A stretch of DNA of 64,000 nucleotides from Culex pipiens pallens. Its lineage: Eukaryota > Arthropoda > Insecta > Diptera > Culicidae. The notes beneath the pieces were generated by a model, which saw nothing but the letters and a program-made list of their open reading frames with translations, did not search any database and was not told the DNA's origin. The DNA is taken from NCBI RefSeq assembly GCF_016801865.2, contig NC_068939.1, forward strand, positions 43,005,114 through 43,069,113. The letters run 5' to 3'. Each line of letters begins with the position of its first letter. Position 1 is the stretch's first letter. The position numbers and the translations under genes were made by a program. Positions 48,301 through 59,727 of the stretch are shown piece by piece.

Positions 48301-49110
48301 GCACTGCCAACTCAACCTCCGGTAACTCGACCGCCACCAACTCAGCCTCCACGGCCAACAACGCCATCCTGCCCATACGGAGGAGTTCCACCATACTGCT
48401 GTACCAACGGAGGTCAAGGTCCTAACTGCATTGTTCCGACACAACCACCACGACCGACGACCCCTGCCGGATGTCCGAATGGTGGAGTTCCTCCCTACTG
48501 TTGTACCAACGGCGGACAGGGCCCGAATTGTGCCGTTCCAAGCCGTCCTTCGACGTACCCGCCAGCTACCCGACCACCGCCAACGCAACCGCCAAGCTGC
48601 CCAGCCGGAGGTGTTCCGCCCTATTGCTGCACCAATGGTGGACAAGGACCCAACTGCGCTGTTCCAACGAGACCACCAACTTATCCGCCAGCTACCCGAC
48701 CTCCGCCAACCCAACCTCCAAGCTGCCCATCCGGAGGAGTTCCGCCGTACTGCTGTACAAATGGCGGCCAAGGGCCGAACTGCGCAGTTCCAACGCGTCC
48801 CCCAACCTATCCCCCGGCAACTCGACCACCGCCAACACAACCGCCAAACTGTCCAGCCGGTGGAATCCCACCGTACTGCTGCACCAACGGCGGCCAAGGC
48901 CCCAACTGCGCAGTTCCAACGCGACCCCCAACCTATCCACCGGCAACGCGACCTCCACCAACGCAACAGCCGGGCTGCCCGGCCGGAGGAGTCCCACCGT
49001 ACTGCTGTACTAACGGCGGAAGTGGGCCCAACTGCGAAATCAAACCGTCCCACACCCTGGACCAGGACGGTTACCACTACCAGAGGCCGAGCAAGCCGTT
49101 CAACTTCTAG
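45367..49110 (+). CDS. Large secreted Cys-module protein, 30 C-x8-CC-x8-C repeats, about 1210 residues
   Basis: Coding exons 45367-46231, 46290-48233 and 48290-49110 are joined across introns of 58 and 56 bp (GTAAGT/CAG and GTAAGA/TAG), both phase 1 and both inside a module. The reading begins RLLVLCLALATSGYA; the Met is probably supplied by 27761-27763 (1210 residues). The in-line ATG at 45322 would give 1224. After GPDGYEYPRPNIPF come 30 full modules (core GGVPPYCCTNGG, four Cys each) and two half modules after NEYLPP. Linkers are Pro/Thr-rich, of PTRPTPGPTTP and PTQPPRPTTP type, and become YPPATRPPPTQPP near the end. The C-terminus is DGYHYQRPSKPFNF. Codons vary synonymously between units. 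No enzyme motif. It is a paralogue of the minus-strand gene at 17468-20097; a disulfide-rich, mucin-like matrix or cuticle function is inferred. Confidence 0.88.
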
Positions 49111-49415
49111 GTGCTATTTATTTCATAACCATTCCAACATTTGTACAGAGTTGAGAACCCATCCAGGATGAACAAGAGTCAAGAATCAATAGCTGAGTGG
49201 AAGTGGGTGTGCCCATTTCCTTCTATTTTGTAAAAAGTGCATGTATTTATGTTTTATAACCACTATTGTCTCGATCAGAAAATACTCGATTGTGTGTGCT
49301 TCTTCTCTGCCCGCGGGACAGTGCGCTGCCCGAAGCACGTAATCAAACATCAAAAATTTTATCTAGTGTTAGATGAAGCTAGCTTTAAGAAAGGCGATTG
49401 ATTGCTGAAGAGCCA

Positions 49416-49421
49416 AATAAA
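49416..49421 (+). terminator. Poly(A) signal of the large module gene
   Basis: AATAAA lies 306 bases after the TAG stop (49108-49110), giving a plausible 3' UTR of about 330 bases. A small frame starting at 49402 is not a gene. Confidence 0.55.
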
Positions 49422-49439
49422 CAACGTTAAAGAAATGTG

Positions 49440-50840
49440 TACTTCACTGATTTTAATTTTGGGTTGGGTTTCACTGGGATGCTGGAAGGGAACCAAACCA
49501 AACCGAGGAAAAACCATTTTCATTGCGACTAAATTACTTTACATGACAAAACTGGTGCCCCAAATCTATGCTCATAATAACAACTGCACAACAGAAAAAT
49601 CAAAATCTAAAAAAGAAATCGTAGAGATTTTTTAACTATTTGTTTTCTTCTTTGAAATGGACAAAGGTAGACACTATTTTTCGAATAAAAATTAAATATT
49701 CTCACAATGCTTTACCTCTGCAATTATTTGTCCAATGTTAATTGTCCAAACAGGAAAATCGTAGAGAATTTTCTTCACCTTAAAGTTCAGTGCTGCAACC
49801 TGTCAGAAAACTTAGAAAAACCCAACGTAACTGAGTCTGACGTCTGACCGGAAACTTTGGGGTTATCTGAAGTCATTAGAAATTGTTTATTTATTATTTG
49901 TGCACGGTGCTGTTAAAGTACTTTACCAAAGTTTATTATTGTCAACAGGGACTTACAGGCAAAAAGTACAATGAACTTTGCGATTTCAAAACTGATTTTG
50001 CTTTTTCAAAATTATTAAACTCGGTGAAAAACATTTTCCATCCTTCTCTGTGGCATACATAAAAATCTGGGTGCTGAATGAATGCATAACGTGATTTTCG
50101 AATGATCCTCACTAACACAGCTTCACTGCAGATGTAAACATAAACAAAGTTGAATGCTTTGTTCAAGCTCATGCGTGACATTATTTTAACTGCATAAGTG
50201 ATATATTTTGAATATTTTTTGGCATCAAGCATTACTTTTCACTGTGAAATTAAGTTTTGTACAAATTTTAGTTCACAAAACATTGGACTATCAAAAAATG
50301 ACTTTTTTGGATTTCACGTGAAGAATATTTGCGTTGAAAGCCGTTGAAATTTAGTGATGCAAAAGAGCAACTAAATGAGAGTTTCTTGTTATGCAATGCC
50401 CATTTTGAATCCAAATCAACTACCTGGAAGAATAATGAACAACTATTTTAAAAGTAAAAGTGATCCGAGCGAAATTAATCGATAAAAACAGCTTTCATAT
50501 GGACAAGATTCCATCGGCTCTCAAAACAACTTCCAATCTTAATTTCGACCAACTCTAGATTTGTTGACCGACGCCATCAACTTTTAATTTTTGATAAAAA
50601 GTAAAACAACAATTGGGTCCTAAAATGAAGCTTAAATTTGTGATATTATTGTTCACAACGATAAAGTTTATTTTTCTGAGTACAATGACCCTTTGTACGA
50701 CCGCAAAGGATTTAAAATGGATTTTTAAATCAATTTTGAAAAATTAACTTCGCGTCCTTTCTTGACAGAAAAATTCCTACATGACAGCCCATATCCAAGG
50801 GTACCATAGTTGATCCATCGAAAAAATGTTGTCTTGTAAA
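49440..50840. other. Intergenic stretch without a gene
   Basis: AT-rich sequence with short frames only. Fragments near 50050-50110 resemble, inverted, part of the element at 33399-34326. Confidence 0.35.
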
Positions 50841-50843
50841 TTT

Positions 50844-52192
50844 GGGTAATTCTCTACCAACTCACACGAAATCGGGAAAAGTTGCCCTGACCCCTCTTCG
50901 ATTTGCGTGAAACTTTGTCCTAAGGGGTAACTTTTGTCCCTGATCACGAATCTGAGGTCCGTTTTTTGATATCTCGTGACGGAGGGGCGGTACGACCCCT
51001 TCAATTTTTGAACATGCGAAAAAAGAGGTATTTTTCAATAATTTGCAGCCTGAAACGGTGATGAGATAGAAATTTGGTGTCAAAGGGACTTTTATGTAAA
51101 ATTAGACGCCCGATTTGATGGCGTACTCAGAATTCCGAAAAAACGTATTTTTCATCGAAAAAACACTAAAAACGTTTTAAAAATTCTCCCATTTTCCGTT
51201 ACTCGACTGTAAAAAATTTTGGAACATGTCATTTTATGGGAAATTTAATGTACTTTTTGAATCTACATTGACCCAGAAGGGTCATTTTTTCATTTAGAAC
51301 ATAATTTTTCATTTTAAAATTTCGTGTTTTTTCTAACTTTGCAGGGTTATTTTTTAGAGTGTAACAATGTTCTACAAAATTGTAGAGCAGACAATTACAA
51401 AAATTTTGATATATAGACATAAGGGGTTTGCTTATAAACATCACGAGTTATCGCGATTTTACGAAAAAAAAGTTTTGAAAAAGTTACTTTTTGCGTTTCT
51501 CTTTGTTTCGTCGTCCGTGTCTGTCGCGGGTGACCATGAACGGCCATGATCGATGACGACCAACTTTTTCAAAACATTTTTTCGTAAAATCACGATAACT
51601 CGTGATGTTTATAAGCAAACTCCTTATGTCTATATATCAAAATTTTTGTAATTGTCTGCTCTACAACTTTGTAGAACATTGTTACACTCTAAAAAATAAC
51701 CCTGCAAAGTTAGAAAAAACACGAAATTTTCAAATGAAAAATTTTGTTCTAAATGAAAAAATGACCCTTCTGGGTCAATGTAGATTCGAAAAGTACATTA
51801 AATTTCCCATAAAATGACATGTTTCAATTTTTTTTACAGTCGAGTAACGGAAAATGGGAGAATTTTTAAAACGTTTTTAGTGTTTTTTTCGATGAAAAAT
51901 ACGTTTTTTCGGAATTCTGAGTACGCCATCAAATCGGGCGTCTAATTTTACATAAAAGTCCCTTTGACACCAAATTTCTATCTCATCACCGTTTCAGGCT
52001 GCAAATTATTGAAAAACACCTCTTTTTTCGCATGTTCAAAAATTGAAGGGGTCGTACCGCCCCTCCGTCACGAGATATCAAAAAACGGACCTCGGATTCG
52101 TGATCAGGGACATAAGTTACCCCTTAGGACAAAGTTTCACGCAAATCGAAGAGGGTCGGGGCAACTGCTGTGTGGGTTGGCGGAGAATTACC
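50844..52192. repeat. Long fold-back element, copy B (complete)
   Basis: It starts GGGTAATTCTCTACC and ends GGAGAATTACC, about 1349 bp, with arms near 670 bp mirrored around about 51518. AATTT flanks both sides and may be a target duplication. Related copies are 29796-31018 and 61056-61531. Frames inside are arm translations. Confidence 0.85.
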
Positions 52193-53700
52193 AATTTATT
52201 ATTTTGAATTAAAATGAAAAAATGTGATCAGAAATGGTTTAATCTTCTTTTTTTTGTTACGGTTGTACATAAAAAATGACTTAGGGCTTTAGGACCGTAT
52301 TGCGAACGATCGATTACAATACTTGCCACATTTGGCGAACAGTCAATTCGTTCCACTTTGACAGTTCAAAATTGAGGCCACTTTGCGAACCACTGTTCAG
52401 CACCCAGATAAAACTACAGTTTTTGGATGAATTATTTTATTTTGTAGAAAAACATTATTTATAAAAAATTGTTAATATTTTTTTCAAAATGCTTCTATTT
52501 TATTCTAAATATTCTTCATCATAACCTACAACTTTGCTGGAGACACTAACTCAGTCAGAAAATCTCGTTCCAACATGCAGATTTTGGAATATTCTCAAAC
52601 TTTTTTTGCTGCCAGCTGCCGATATTGTTTGGAGTAAATTGCCTTCTTTGATCATAAGAAAGCCCTCCCAAAATTTCAGTAAGATCGAAAAATGTGACAA
52701 TTGAAATTTCGTGAAACAGGCCGATTTTGTAAAGAATTACTCTCGACTTTTATTCCAAAGATTGTAACAAAACAGTCGTTATTTCATTTGATGAAAAAAA
52801 AACAATATTTTAAAATGCATTTAATGGCTAAGAGAAAAATGGTGCGCGGTATAACATTTTGAATCACACAAAGAAGCCATAAAATCTAAACGCCTTAGGT
52901 TAGGCAGTCATTGCGGCGCCACCGAATAAACGAAGACTTTTAAAAGTAACACAATTTGAACTATGGTACGGATCCAACATGCACTGCCGTTTCCTTTATG
53001 ATTGGTTTATTATTTTTTTTTCAGACTATTGAATGAATGTATTGTTATATATTTTTTTATTTTAAAATTAAAGATTTAAGGCAATTCTCTTGATGTTTTT
53101 AAAAACATTGTTTACCTATTCAAAACTGTACAACTTTCTTTTTATAATATTGGATATGCTAAGTCCCTCAAAGAAGCCCATAGTAAATAGGAATGAGAAG
53201 AAAGAGAATCATAAACATTTGAGATGTATAAAAACCAAATAACAAAAATCGATTTCAGCAAATGGAGCAGTAATTATCTCATTATAATAACTTTAAATCA
53301 AAAGCTTTCTGGAAATTTCTGGATTTCCAACATCTTACGTAACAAACGTGACGAAACAATGCATTTGATAAATCGAACCTTCTACGCTTTCAAGTCAAAA
53401 CAAACCAAAATCCACCAAAATTTATTTGCGACGGTTAACGCTATGTATTTCAATTGAACTTCCAAATCAATTTCTGATAAGCCATGTATTCACCCCAATT
53501 TTCCAAGCGTCCGTGTCTCACATGCGCCAGAGATTACAAACGCGCACGCGTGAAACCCCCTGTCAAGTGTGATTATAGGATGGGTGGCTCTATAATTGCC
53601 TTAACTTGAATTATAAGTTTTTTTTTTGTGAATTTTGTAAGTATTGCAATCAAAATGTTTAAAATATAAAAATAAATTATAAATTATTAGTTTAAAAATT
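52193..53700. other. Intergenic stretch without a gene
   Basis: AT-rich. A fragment near 52340-52420 resembles the element at 33399. No supported frame or strong repeat structure otherwise. Confidence 0.3.
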
Positions 53701-53736
53701 GGAACACTTTCTAAACACACAAGTCATTCTCAGACT

Positions 53737-54780
53737 GTGTGGGACAACATTACCCGCCGTAATACGGCAGTATTCTAGTGGAGGCCGGTGAGCCAACATT
53801 GCTTGTTAGTTCGCGCGCGCGCGTGGTTAATTTAGAAAGAGATCGTTCTAAATTAACGCAAATGCTGCCCGGTAGGGGAGAGAAGCTGGTTGGAACTTAT
53901 TTTTATCGAAAAGGAAGCAAACCAGCATCGCCCTCATACCGGTTGGGATTCATTCATAAGTGAAGCACACTTAAAAGGTCGTTGGCAGAATCGTCGTGAC
54001 AAAAAAAAATCGGTAAATATTGACCCGTGCAACGTGAAACATGTGATAAATGATGCAGAATTGTTGACGTCTATTCGCTAAGAGGCAACATTCAAAGTTT
54101 ACGTCAAACGATCAGTACGAGCAATCGAGGAGAGTTTTGTTTTTGTGAGAATTGTCACGAGAGAAGATTTAAAGTGGAAAGCGAGCAAAAATGTAACGAA
54201 ACACAAACAAGATTGTTAACCTGCGCTTTCAGTGGTTTTGCAGTAGCTGCTGAACAATTTCATGCTTGATTTTTCATAAGTTTAAGTTAATTTTCAAGTT
54301 TCATCACCAAAAAGTTAGTAATGGTTCGAATAAGCATGTTTTCTATTACAATGCATATAAATTTATGTACAAAACTGCTCATAATAGATCGGCTATTATG
54401 GCGAATCAAGTATTCCGAAAAGAACGCGTATTAGTGTTTGTTGCCTTCTTCAAGGCATATAAAAAGGATATTAGCCGATTTGTCTTTTTTTTTTGTAAAG
54501 CTGTTGCCCTTGATTGCCGGATGACCGCAATGTGTTTATTTTTGTTTAAAAAATGGAATATACCAAACAAATATGAACGGTATATGGTCAACTCGATAGG
54601 TAATCGTTCATGCAATTCAAACAGATCATTTCCACAAAAGTTTGAAAATTTTCAAAGTCAGTCAACAATTACCTATAACAATTTGGTTGGTAAGGGAGAT
54701 TATGTTGGTGCTTCTAAAGTGCGTTGATTTTCTGTATGGAACTAAATCGAAAAATGTATAAATAAATAACTGTTTAAAGC
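53737..54780 (+). other. Possible retroelement remnant (LTR-like) with a 153-residue frame
   Basis: A GC-richer block starts TGTGTGGGACAACATTACCC and contains a CGCGCG run. The frame at 54266-54727 encodes 153 residues (K, F and N-rich; a segment RKERVLVFVAFFKAYKKD) that I do not recognise. TG...-type starts of this kind are seen in insect LTR elements, but no second LTR, primer-binding site or target duplication was found. It may equally be an orphan sequence. Confidence 0.2.
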
Positions 54781-54910
54781 GGTTTGTCCCCATCTCCTCC
54801 ATGATTTTCATTTTTTTTAACTACTGAATATGATTGAAATAATGTCATCAATGATCTTTTTTTCTATTTATTCCCAAGCAGGCAGGAATAAAGTTTAATA
54901 ACAATATAAC

Positions 54911-55384
54911 GTCATGATTCGAATTCCCGGACGCTTCGAAACCCGGACACTTTATTTTGTTTTATCAATTATTTGAATATAAGTTCGCATTATGAATGTC
55001 AAAACTGTGTTATTTGATGAATTCCAAAATCAACTTTCATTTAAAGTTTGTTTGAACGCTGTAGTTAATGCCAAAACAATTAAATACAATTAAATTAAAT
55101 GTTTACCAAAAATGCGAAACATTTCACTTGAAATATTTCATAGGCGTTCGAAGCACCGGGAAGGCAAAGCAGAAATTTATGGTTTCGATTTCCTTAAATT
55201 CTAGCAAATTTTTAAATAAACTACCGATTGTTTTAATGTTAACAGCTTATTTGAGACCTAAGTAATGCCATTCACTATCATTTCAGTCCAAATTTGTGCG
55301 ATTCATAAGTAAAACCGAGTGTCCGGAATTCGAAGCAAAAGTGTCCGAATCAGCTTTTATCAGTGTCCGGGATTCGAAGCACAA
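54911..55384. mobile_element. TIR element, about 474 bp
   Basis: The left end GTCATGATTCGAATTCCCGG and the right end CCGGGATTCGAAGCACAA are inverted, and a second internal GTGTCCGGAATTCGAAGC is visible. A partial copy of the left end is at 60858-60920. No ORF. Confidence 0.55.
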
Positions 55385-56467
55385 CAAGTCATCTTAATTT
55401 TGAAATTCTGATGAAAAATTGTTTGTAAAGACATATTTTGCATGCATGTTCTTGAAACTGACTGTTTATACTACATCATTTATTTTTGTTTGGCCATTAC
55501 GGTTAATACGCCGTGCTAGGGTGTAGGGCGTCCAAATTTCCCGGGTTTTGTATTTCCCGGGAAACGGGAAAAATATTTTTGGAATCCCGGGAATTCCCGG
55601 GATCCCGGGAAATTTTCGAAACAGTCATAAAATCTATGTTTTCATTATATTTGATATGTTTTTAAGCTTGAAATCATAGAAATAACTGAATCAAATTAAT
55701 TGGTGATACTCTACACTGCAATATAAACAATGACGGCAGTTTTCTATAGCTTAAATGAAATTCATTTTTTTTTGTTCATTGTTGTGCTTTGGATTTCAAA
55801 TAAACTACAATGTGATTCAAATTAAATATGGCTTATATAAATATACATATCTTTTTTATAAGACATGACCAGAGAAGCTTGAAAAATTTCTTTGAAAATA
55901 TCTTCAAAAAAACAAGAGGCGATAAGTTTTGAATTTTATATTTGATATAATAAAAGATTATACAACAAGGGGTAAATATCGATTACTTTTTCAAAATGTC
56001 TGATGTACATAAGAAACTGTTGAATGGAATTTTTGCAAAGATCCATGTGTTAAATAAATTCACCGTTAAAAAAAATACTTACTGATACTAGTTTTCAAAA
56101 GTTCAACTTGAAAAAAACTTTTACAAAAAAAAACATATTTTAAAAATTATCTTCAAGTTACTATCAACTAGGAAAAAACAGGAATACAGTCATAATAGGT
56201 AAAGAGGAGATTTTAGAGTGATAAATTTGAAAACCGGTTTTCTGTGGATTTTTTTGTTATGTTCCTGTTTGAACAAAAGTCATTCAAAATATCGTGCAAA
56301 AAAAATGGCTTAATAGCTGATTAATGCTGATGTCTGCCGAATATAAATTATAATGCTTTGAAATTATTATCGATTACAAGGTATTCAATTGTTCATCTAT
56401 TTCCACAACCAAATCTGAATTTCCAGACCAAAATTTGTTTTTTCTTTTTTTTTAATTTCGGGAATTC

Positions 56468-57600
56468 AGTTGCAAAGTAACCGCCGACCTTACAAGTCGC
56501 ATTCTCAACGCCAGTCCGCAGTTTGTGTGCGCGTCGCCAATTTTTTTTAAAAATGTGCACCGTAGACAAAAACAGTGTGGTTCTGGATTTTTGTCAACTC
56601 CAAAACCAACCAAGCCCAAAGCTTGTAAAAAAATTTCTCGCAGACCTTCAAGTAAACCAAGAAAACTTGCGAGCATTGCAATTATGCAATAGAAGAAAAA
56701 TAGCCGTGCTGCAGTTCGCCGATTCAGCAATGGCCTCGTTGCATCAGAGTTGCAAAATCCCGATTTACCTGGACAACAACGCTACGGAAGTTCGTGTGCT
56801 TGACCTACCTCTAGGCATAAGCAATGATGACGTAGTCAAAGTGATGAGTAAATACGGCGAAGTTTTGACCATCACCAACGACCGCTGGATTAACTTCTTC
56901 CCAGGAATCCCAAATGGAGTTCGGACCCTGCGGATGTTGCTGAAACAGCCAACGCCGAAATCAATCACGGTAAACAATGCTGCTGCAACAGTGACGATTA
57001 TAGGCAAAAAATCGCTTTGCAAACTCAAAGCAAAGAACAAAAAATGTGCAGATTCGAGTAAAAAGGTGGACCAAAAAAGCAGTACACAACCGATTGAACC
57101 CGAGCCAAGCAGCAGCAGCAGTAAAAGCAACAACAGTAAACCAGAACAAAATGCAATGGAAACAAGTGAAATTGACGAAGAAGACAACGATGGATTCGAG
57201 ACCGTGCTTTCTAAGCACACCCGCCGCCGAAAGCGCTTACAGGCATATTTGGACGCGGATGACGAATTGACAACAAAACGAAGAGAGATGGCTGCAGAAG
57301 AAACAACAGATGAAGAAGATGAAGATGTCATAAAAGCAAAATATTATAAGAAAAAGTGTTGTGAGATAACTTATAAATCCCTGGAAGAAGAGGACGAAGA
57401 AAAACTTGAAGAACTTGATAATTCATTCTCTAAATATTCCGCTAAATATTTGAAACATAGACAGAAATCGTTAGAAAAAAGGCATGGTAATAATTATTGA
57501 AGTGATTTTAAACTCTGTAATCTTTCCTCTTTCACTATCCACCTTGAAGAGATGAATGCACAATGGTGTAAAGTCTCTATAATTATAAAAAAAAAAAAAA
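56468..57600 (+). mobile_element. ORF1-only non-LTR retroelement with poly(A) tail and target duplication
   Basis: The 14-base AATTTCGGGAATTC flanks both ends (56454-56467, 57601-57614). A poly(A) run of about 16 closes the 3' end (57585-57600) after a short 3' UTR. The only gene is the ORF1-like frame at 56523. No endonuclease or reverse transcriptase is present, so mobilisation would depend on a partner LINE. Confidence 0.8.
56523..57500 (+). CDS. Retroelement ORF1-like (gag-like) RNA-binding protein, intact, 325 residues
   Basis: The single uninterrupted frame follows a 55-base leader; the second Met (11th codon) is an alternative start. Residues about 80-170 (YLDNNATEVRVLDLPLGISN, then KYGEV and FPGIPNGVRTLRM) resemble the RRM-like/gag region of ORF1 proteins of Jockey- and LOA-like non-LTR elements. 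In those a GVR-x-hydrophobic motif precedes CCHC zinc knuckles. Here the knuckles are missing: only a Lys/Cys patch (CKLKAKNKKC) follows, then a Ser/Lys linker, acidic runs and a basic tail. Such proteins bind element RNA in ribonucleoprotein particles. The frame sits in a retroelement with target duplication and poly(A) but without ORF2. Intactness suggests recent activity or selection. Family assignment is by motif memory only. Confidence 0.72.
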   Translation: MCARRQFFLKMCTVDKNSVVLDFCQLQNQPSPKLVKKFLADLQVNQENLRALQLCNRRKIAVLQFADSAMASLHQSCKIPIYLDNNATEVRVLDLPLGISNDDVVKVMSKYGEVLTITNDRWINFFPGIPNGVRTLRMLLKQPTPKSITVNNAAATVTIIGKKSLCKLKAKNKKCADSSKKVDQKSSTQPIEPEPSSSSSKSNNSKPEQNAMETSEIDEEDNDGFETVLSKHTRRRKRLQAYLDADDELTTKRREMAAEETTDEEDEDVIKAKYYKKKCCEITYKSLEEEDEEKLEELDNSFSKYSAKYLKHRQKSLEKRHGNNY

Positions 57601-57722
57601 AATTTCGGGAATTCCCGGGACAAATTACAAAAAAAAATCCCGGGATTCGGGAATTCCCGGTTTAGGAAAAATCCCGGGATTTTTGTCCCGGGAATTCCCG
57701 GGATGGACGCACTACTAGGGTG

Positions 57723-58876
57723 GTCCCAAAAACGGTCATTTTCGTCAATTTTCGCAAAACTAATTAAAAAAAATCATAACTACTCCGCGTCAGTTCAATC
57801 GATTTTAGCTAAAAATTAAAATTTTCATTTATGAAATGAGCAATTTATTTCAAACATTGTATTTGGTGAATTTTAACATATTACACTAGTTTTGAGTAGA
57901 AACACGATTTTTTTAATGCTTTATTGATAGTTTGTAGCTGTTGAAATTTAATGAACATAATAGCTACTTTTTGCCTCAATAAAGTAATGCTTAAAATTTA
58001 AAATCCATCGACGAAAATCAGTATATTTTTCAAAATACATAGAAATTATCAGTGATAAGAAAGTGCAATCAACTGAAAACAAAATACATTTTCTGCATTT
58101 ATTTTACATTTGGCAAGATCAGTGAAATTTTCATGTACAATTCAGCAAAGAACTTTTTGGTAATTTTTTCCTGGATTTTTTTAATTGATGATAGTGTTTA
58201 ATGTGCTAGGTAAATTGGTTGAATTGATGGTCCCCGGGCAAACTGGAAATTTTCAGACTGAAAAATCACTAAGCTTGAATGCTTAATATTTAATTTAGTG
58301 TACAAAAATCTTTATCGATTGTTAAACATAAGATTTTGTAGGCTATTTTATCATTTTTCACGTTCCGTGAAATTTCCGTAAAATTTCGAATTTTTGGATA
58401 ACCTAGTAGCTTTTTAGGTTTCAAGTAGGCCATAAAAGCCTATTTAAGCCGTATGAGGGTTTTCAGAACCATGATAAAACCGGTAAGTTTAAAAATGTTA
58501 CTAGGGTAGTAGTCCCCGCGAAAATTATTTTTTTAGCGTGAAAAATCACTAAGCCTACTAATCTCTTTTCATTTGCGTCCAAGACAGCTGAAATGAGTAG
58601 AAATGACGCGGTGTTATGATTTTTGAAAAAAGTGATTTTCTCGACAAAAATTACAATTATTATTAAGAGGTCATTAACAGAAAAATGCTCTAAAAACATT
58701 ACGTTATGATCATCTCAATTCCATTCAATATTTTACAATAATTTTGAGCAAAATATTTCTAATTCATCATTTTTTTTGAATTACACGATACACGATTCAC
58801 AGTTGATTAAAATAAATGAAAACTAAAATTAATCCTAAAATATTATGTGCAGAAAAAGTCATATTTAATAAATTTC
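57723..58876. other. Repeat-like intergenic stretch with the second small MITE copy
   Basis: 58402-58506 is the inverted copy of the MITE at 1642-1744. 57723-58400 is AT-rich repeat-like sequence beginning GGTCCCAAAAACGGTCATTT, into which the hAT has inserted. No gene. Confidence 0.45.
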
Positions 58877-59121
58877 TGTCCCGTCCGTGTGGATCAATCG
58901 GACCGCGCACTGGACTCACAATCCAGAGGTTGCCGGTTCGAATCCCGTGGCGGGCGCTCTAAAATTCTTTGTGTAAATATGGGTATTCGGCGCCGTCGCT
59001 CCGTGCCATACTATATCATACTCTTAGGAGCTCAGGGCGGCGAAGTCCTTGTAGATAAAAGGAAGACACTAGTGGTTGGTACTAGCAATAGTGGCCGACA
59101 GCTATTAAGTCCACTTCGTTT
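58877..59121 (+). mobile_element. tRNA-derived SINE with 13 bp target duplication
   Basis: A tRNA-like head has an A box (TGGATCAATCGG, 58890-58901) and a B box (GGTTCGAATCC, 58935-58945). A body and a T-rich end follow, 245 bp in total. TTTAATAAATTTC occurs at 58864-58876 and 59122-59134. It belongs to a different SINE sequence from 1172-1429. It is not a tRNA gene, since it continues into an unrelated body and lacks acceptor pairing. Confidence 0.82.
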
Positions 59122-59727
59122 TTTAATAAATTTCCACAACCATTCGGCCAAGTTTCAACAGTACCAAAGCGAAGCGTTACTGATTTTGTTATGGTCAGCA
59201 GTGAAATTAAAATTATGAAAATCAAAGAACTAGCTGACTGATGTTAACTTGTAGTCAAGTTGCAGTGCTGTCCCACTGTAATTGATTTTTGATTAAGCAG
59301 CAATTAAATATTTGAAAGAAATCATCAATTTTATTGGGCTTAAGTTTTGGCCATAAAGTTTTGAAAGCAGTATTTTTTTTTGTAAATTTTGTCTTATTTT
59401 TGCCAATAGTTTTGAGGCAAAATCAAAATGCAAGACATGTCATGACCAATAATTGAACGCAGATTGTTGCTTCTTAGTTGTATAGCATTTAATGTTATAC
59501 ATAAAACAGTGAAAACAAAGCCAAAAGTCTGAAATTTGAGAAACACTAAGAAGCACAATACTAGTTTTGATAAAGTAAAATATGCAGTGAAGTGAACATT
59601 GCAATACTCAATTATGAAAACAAAAACACAAAACAAGAGATATTAAATGTTGGTTAAATTACTTTGTTTTAAAAGACACAATCATTCATCTAAAGTCCTT
59701 TGAGCACGTACAAAAAAGTTTCGACAC

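Larger units (their letters stand above)
55524..57714. mobile_element. Non-autonomous hAT element with CCCGGG-rich ends, carrying a retroelement
   Basis: The ends TAGGGCGTCCAAATTTCCCG and, inverted, TAGTGCGTCC are flanked by identical CTAGGGTG (55516-55523, 57715-57722), a perfect 8-base hAT duplication. Without the 1.15 kb retroelement insertion and its duplicated target the element is about 1.04 kb and lacks a transposase. It is a younger relative of 4730-8618. Confidence 0.85.
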
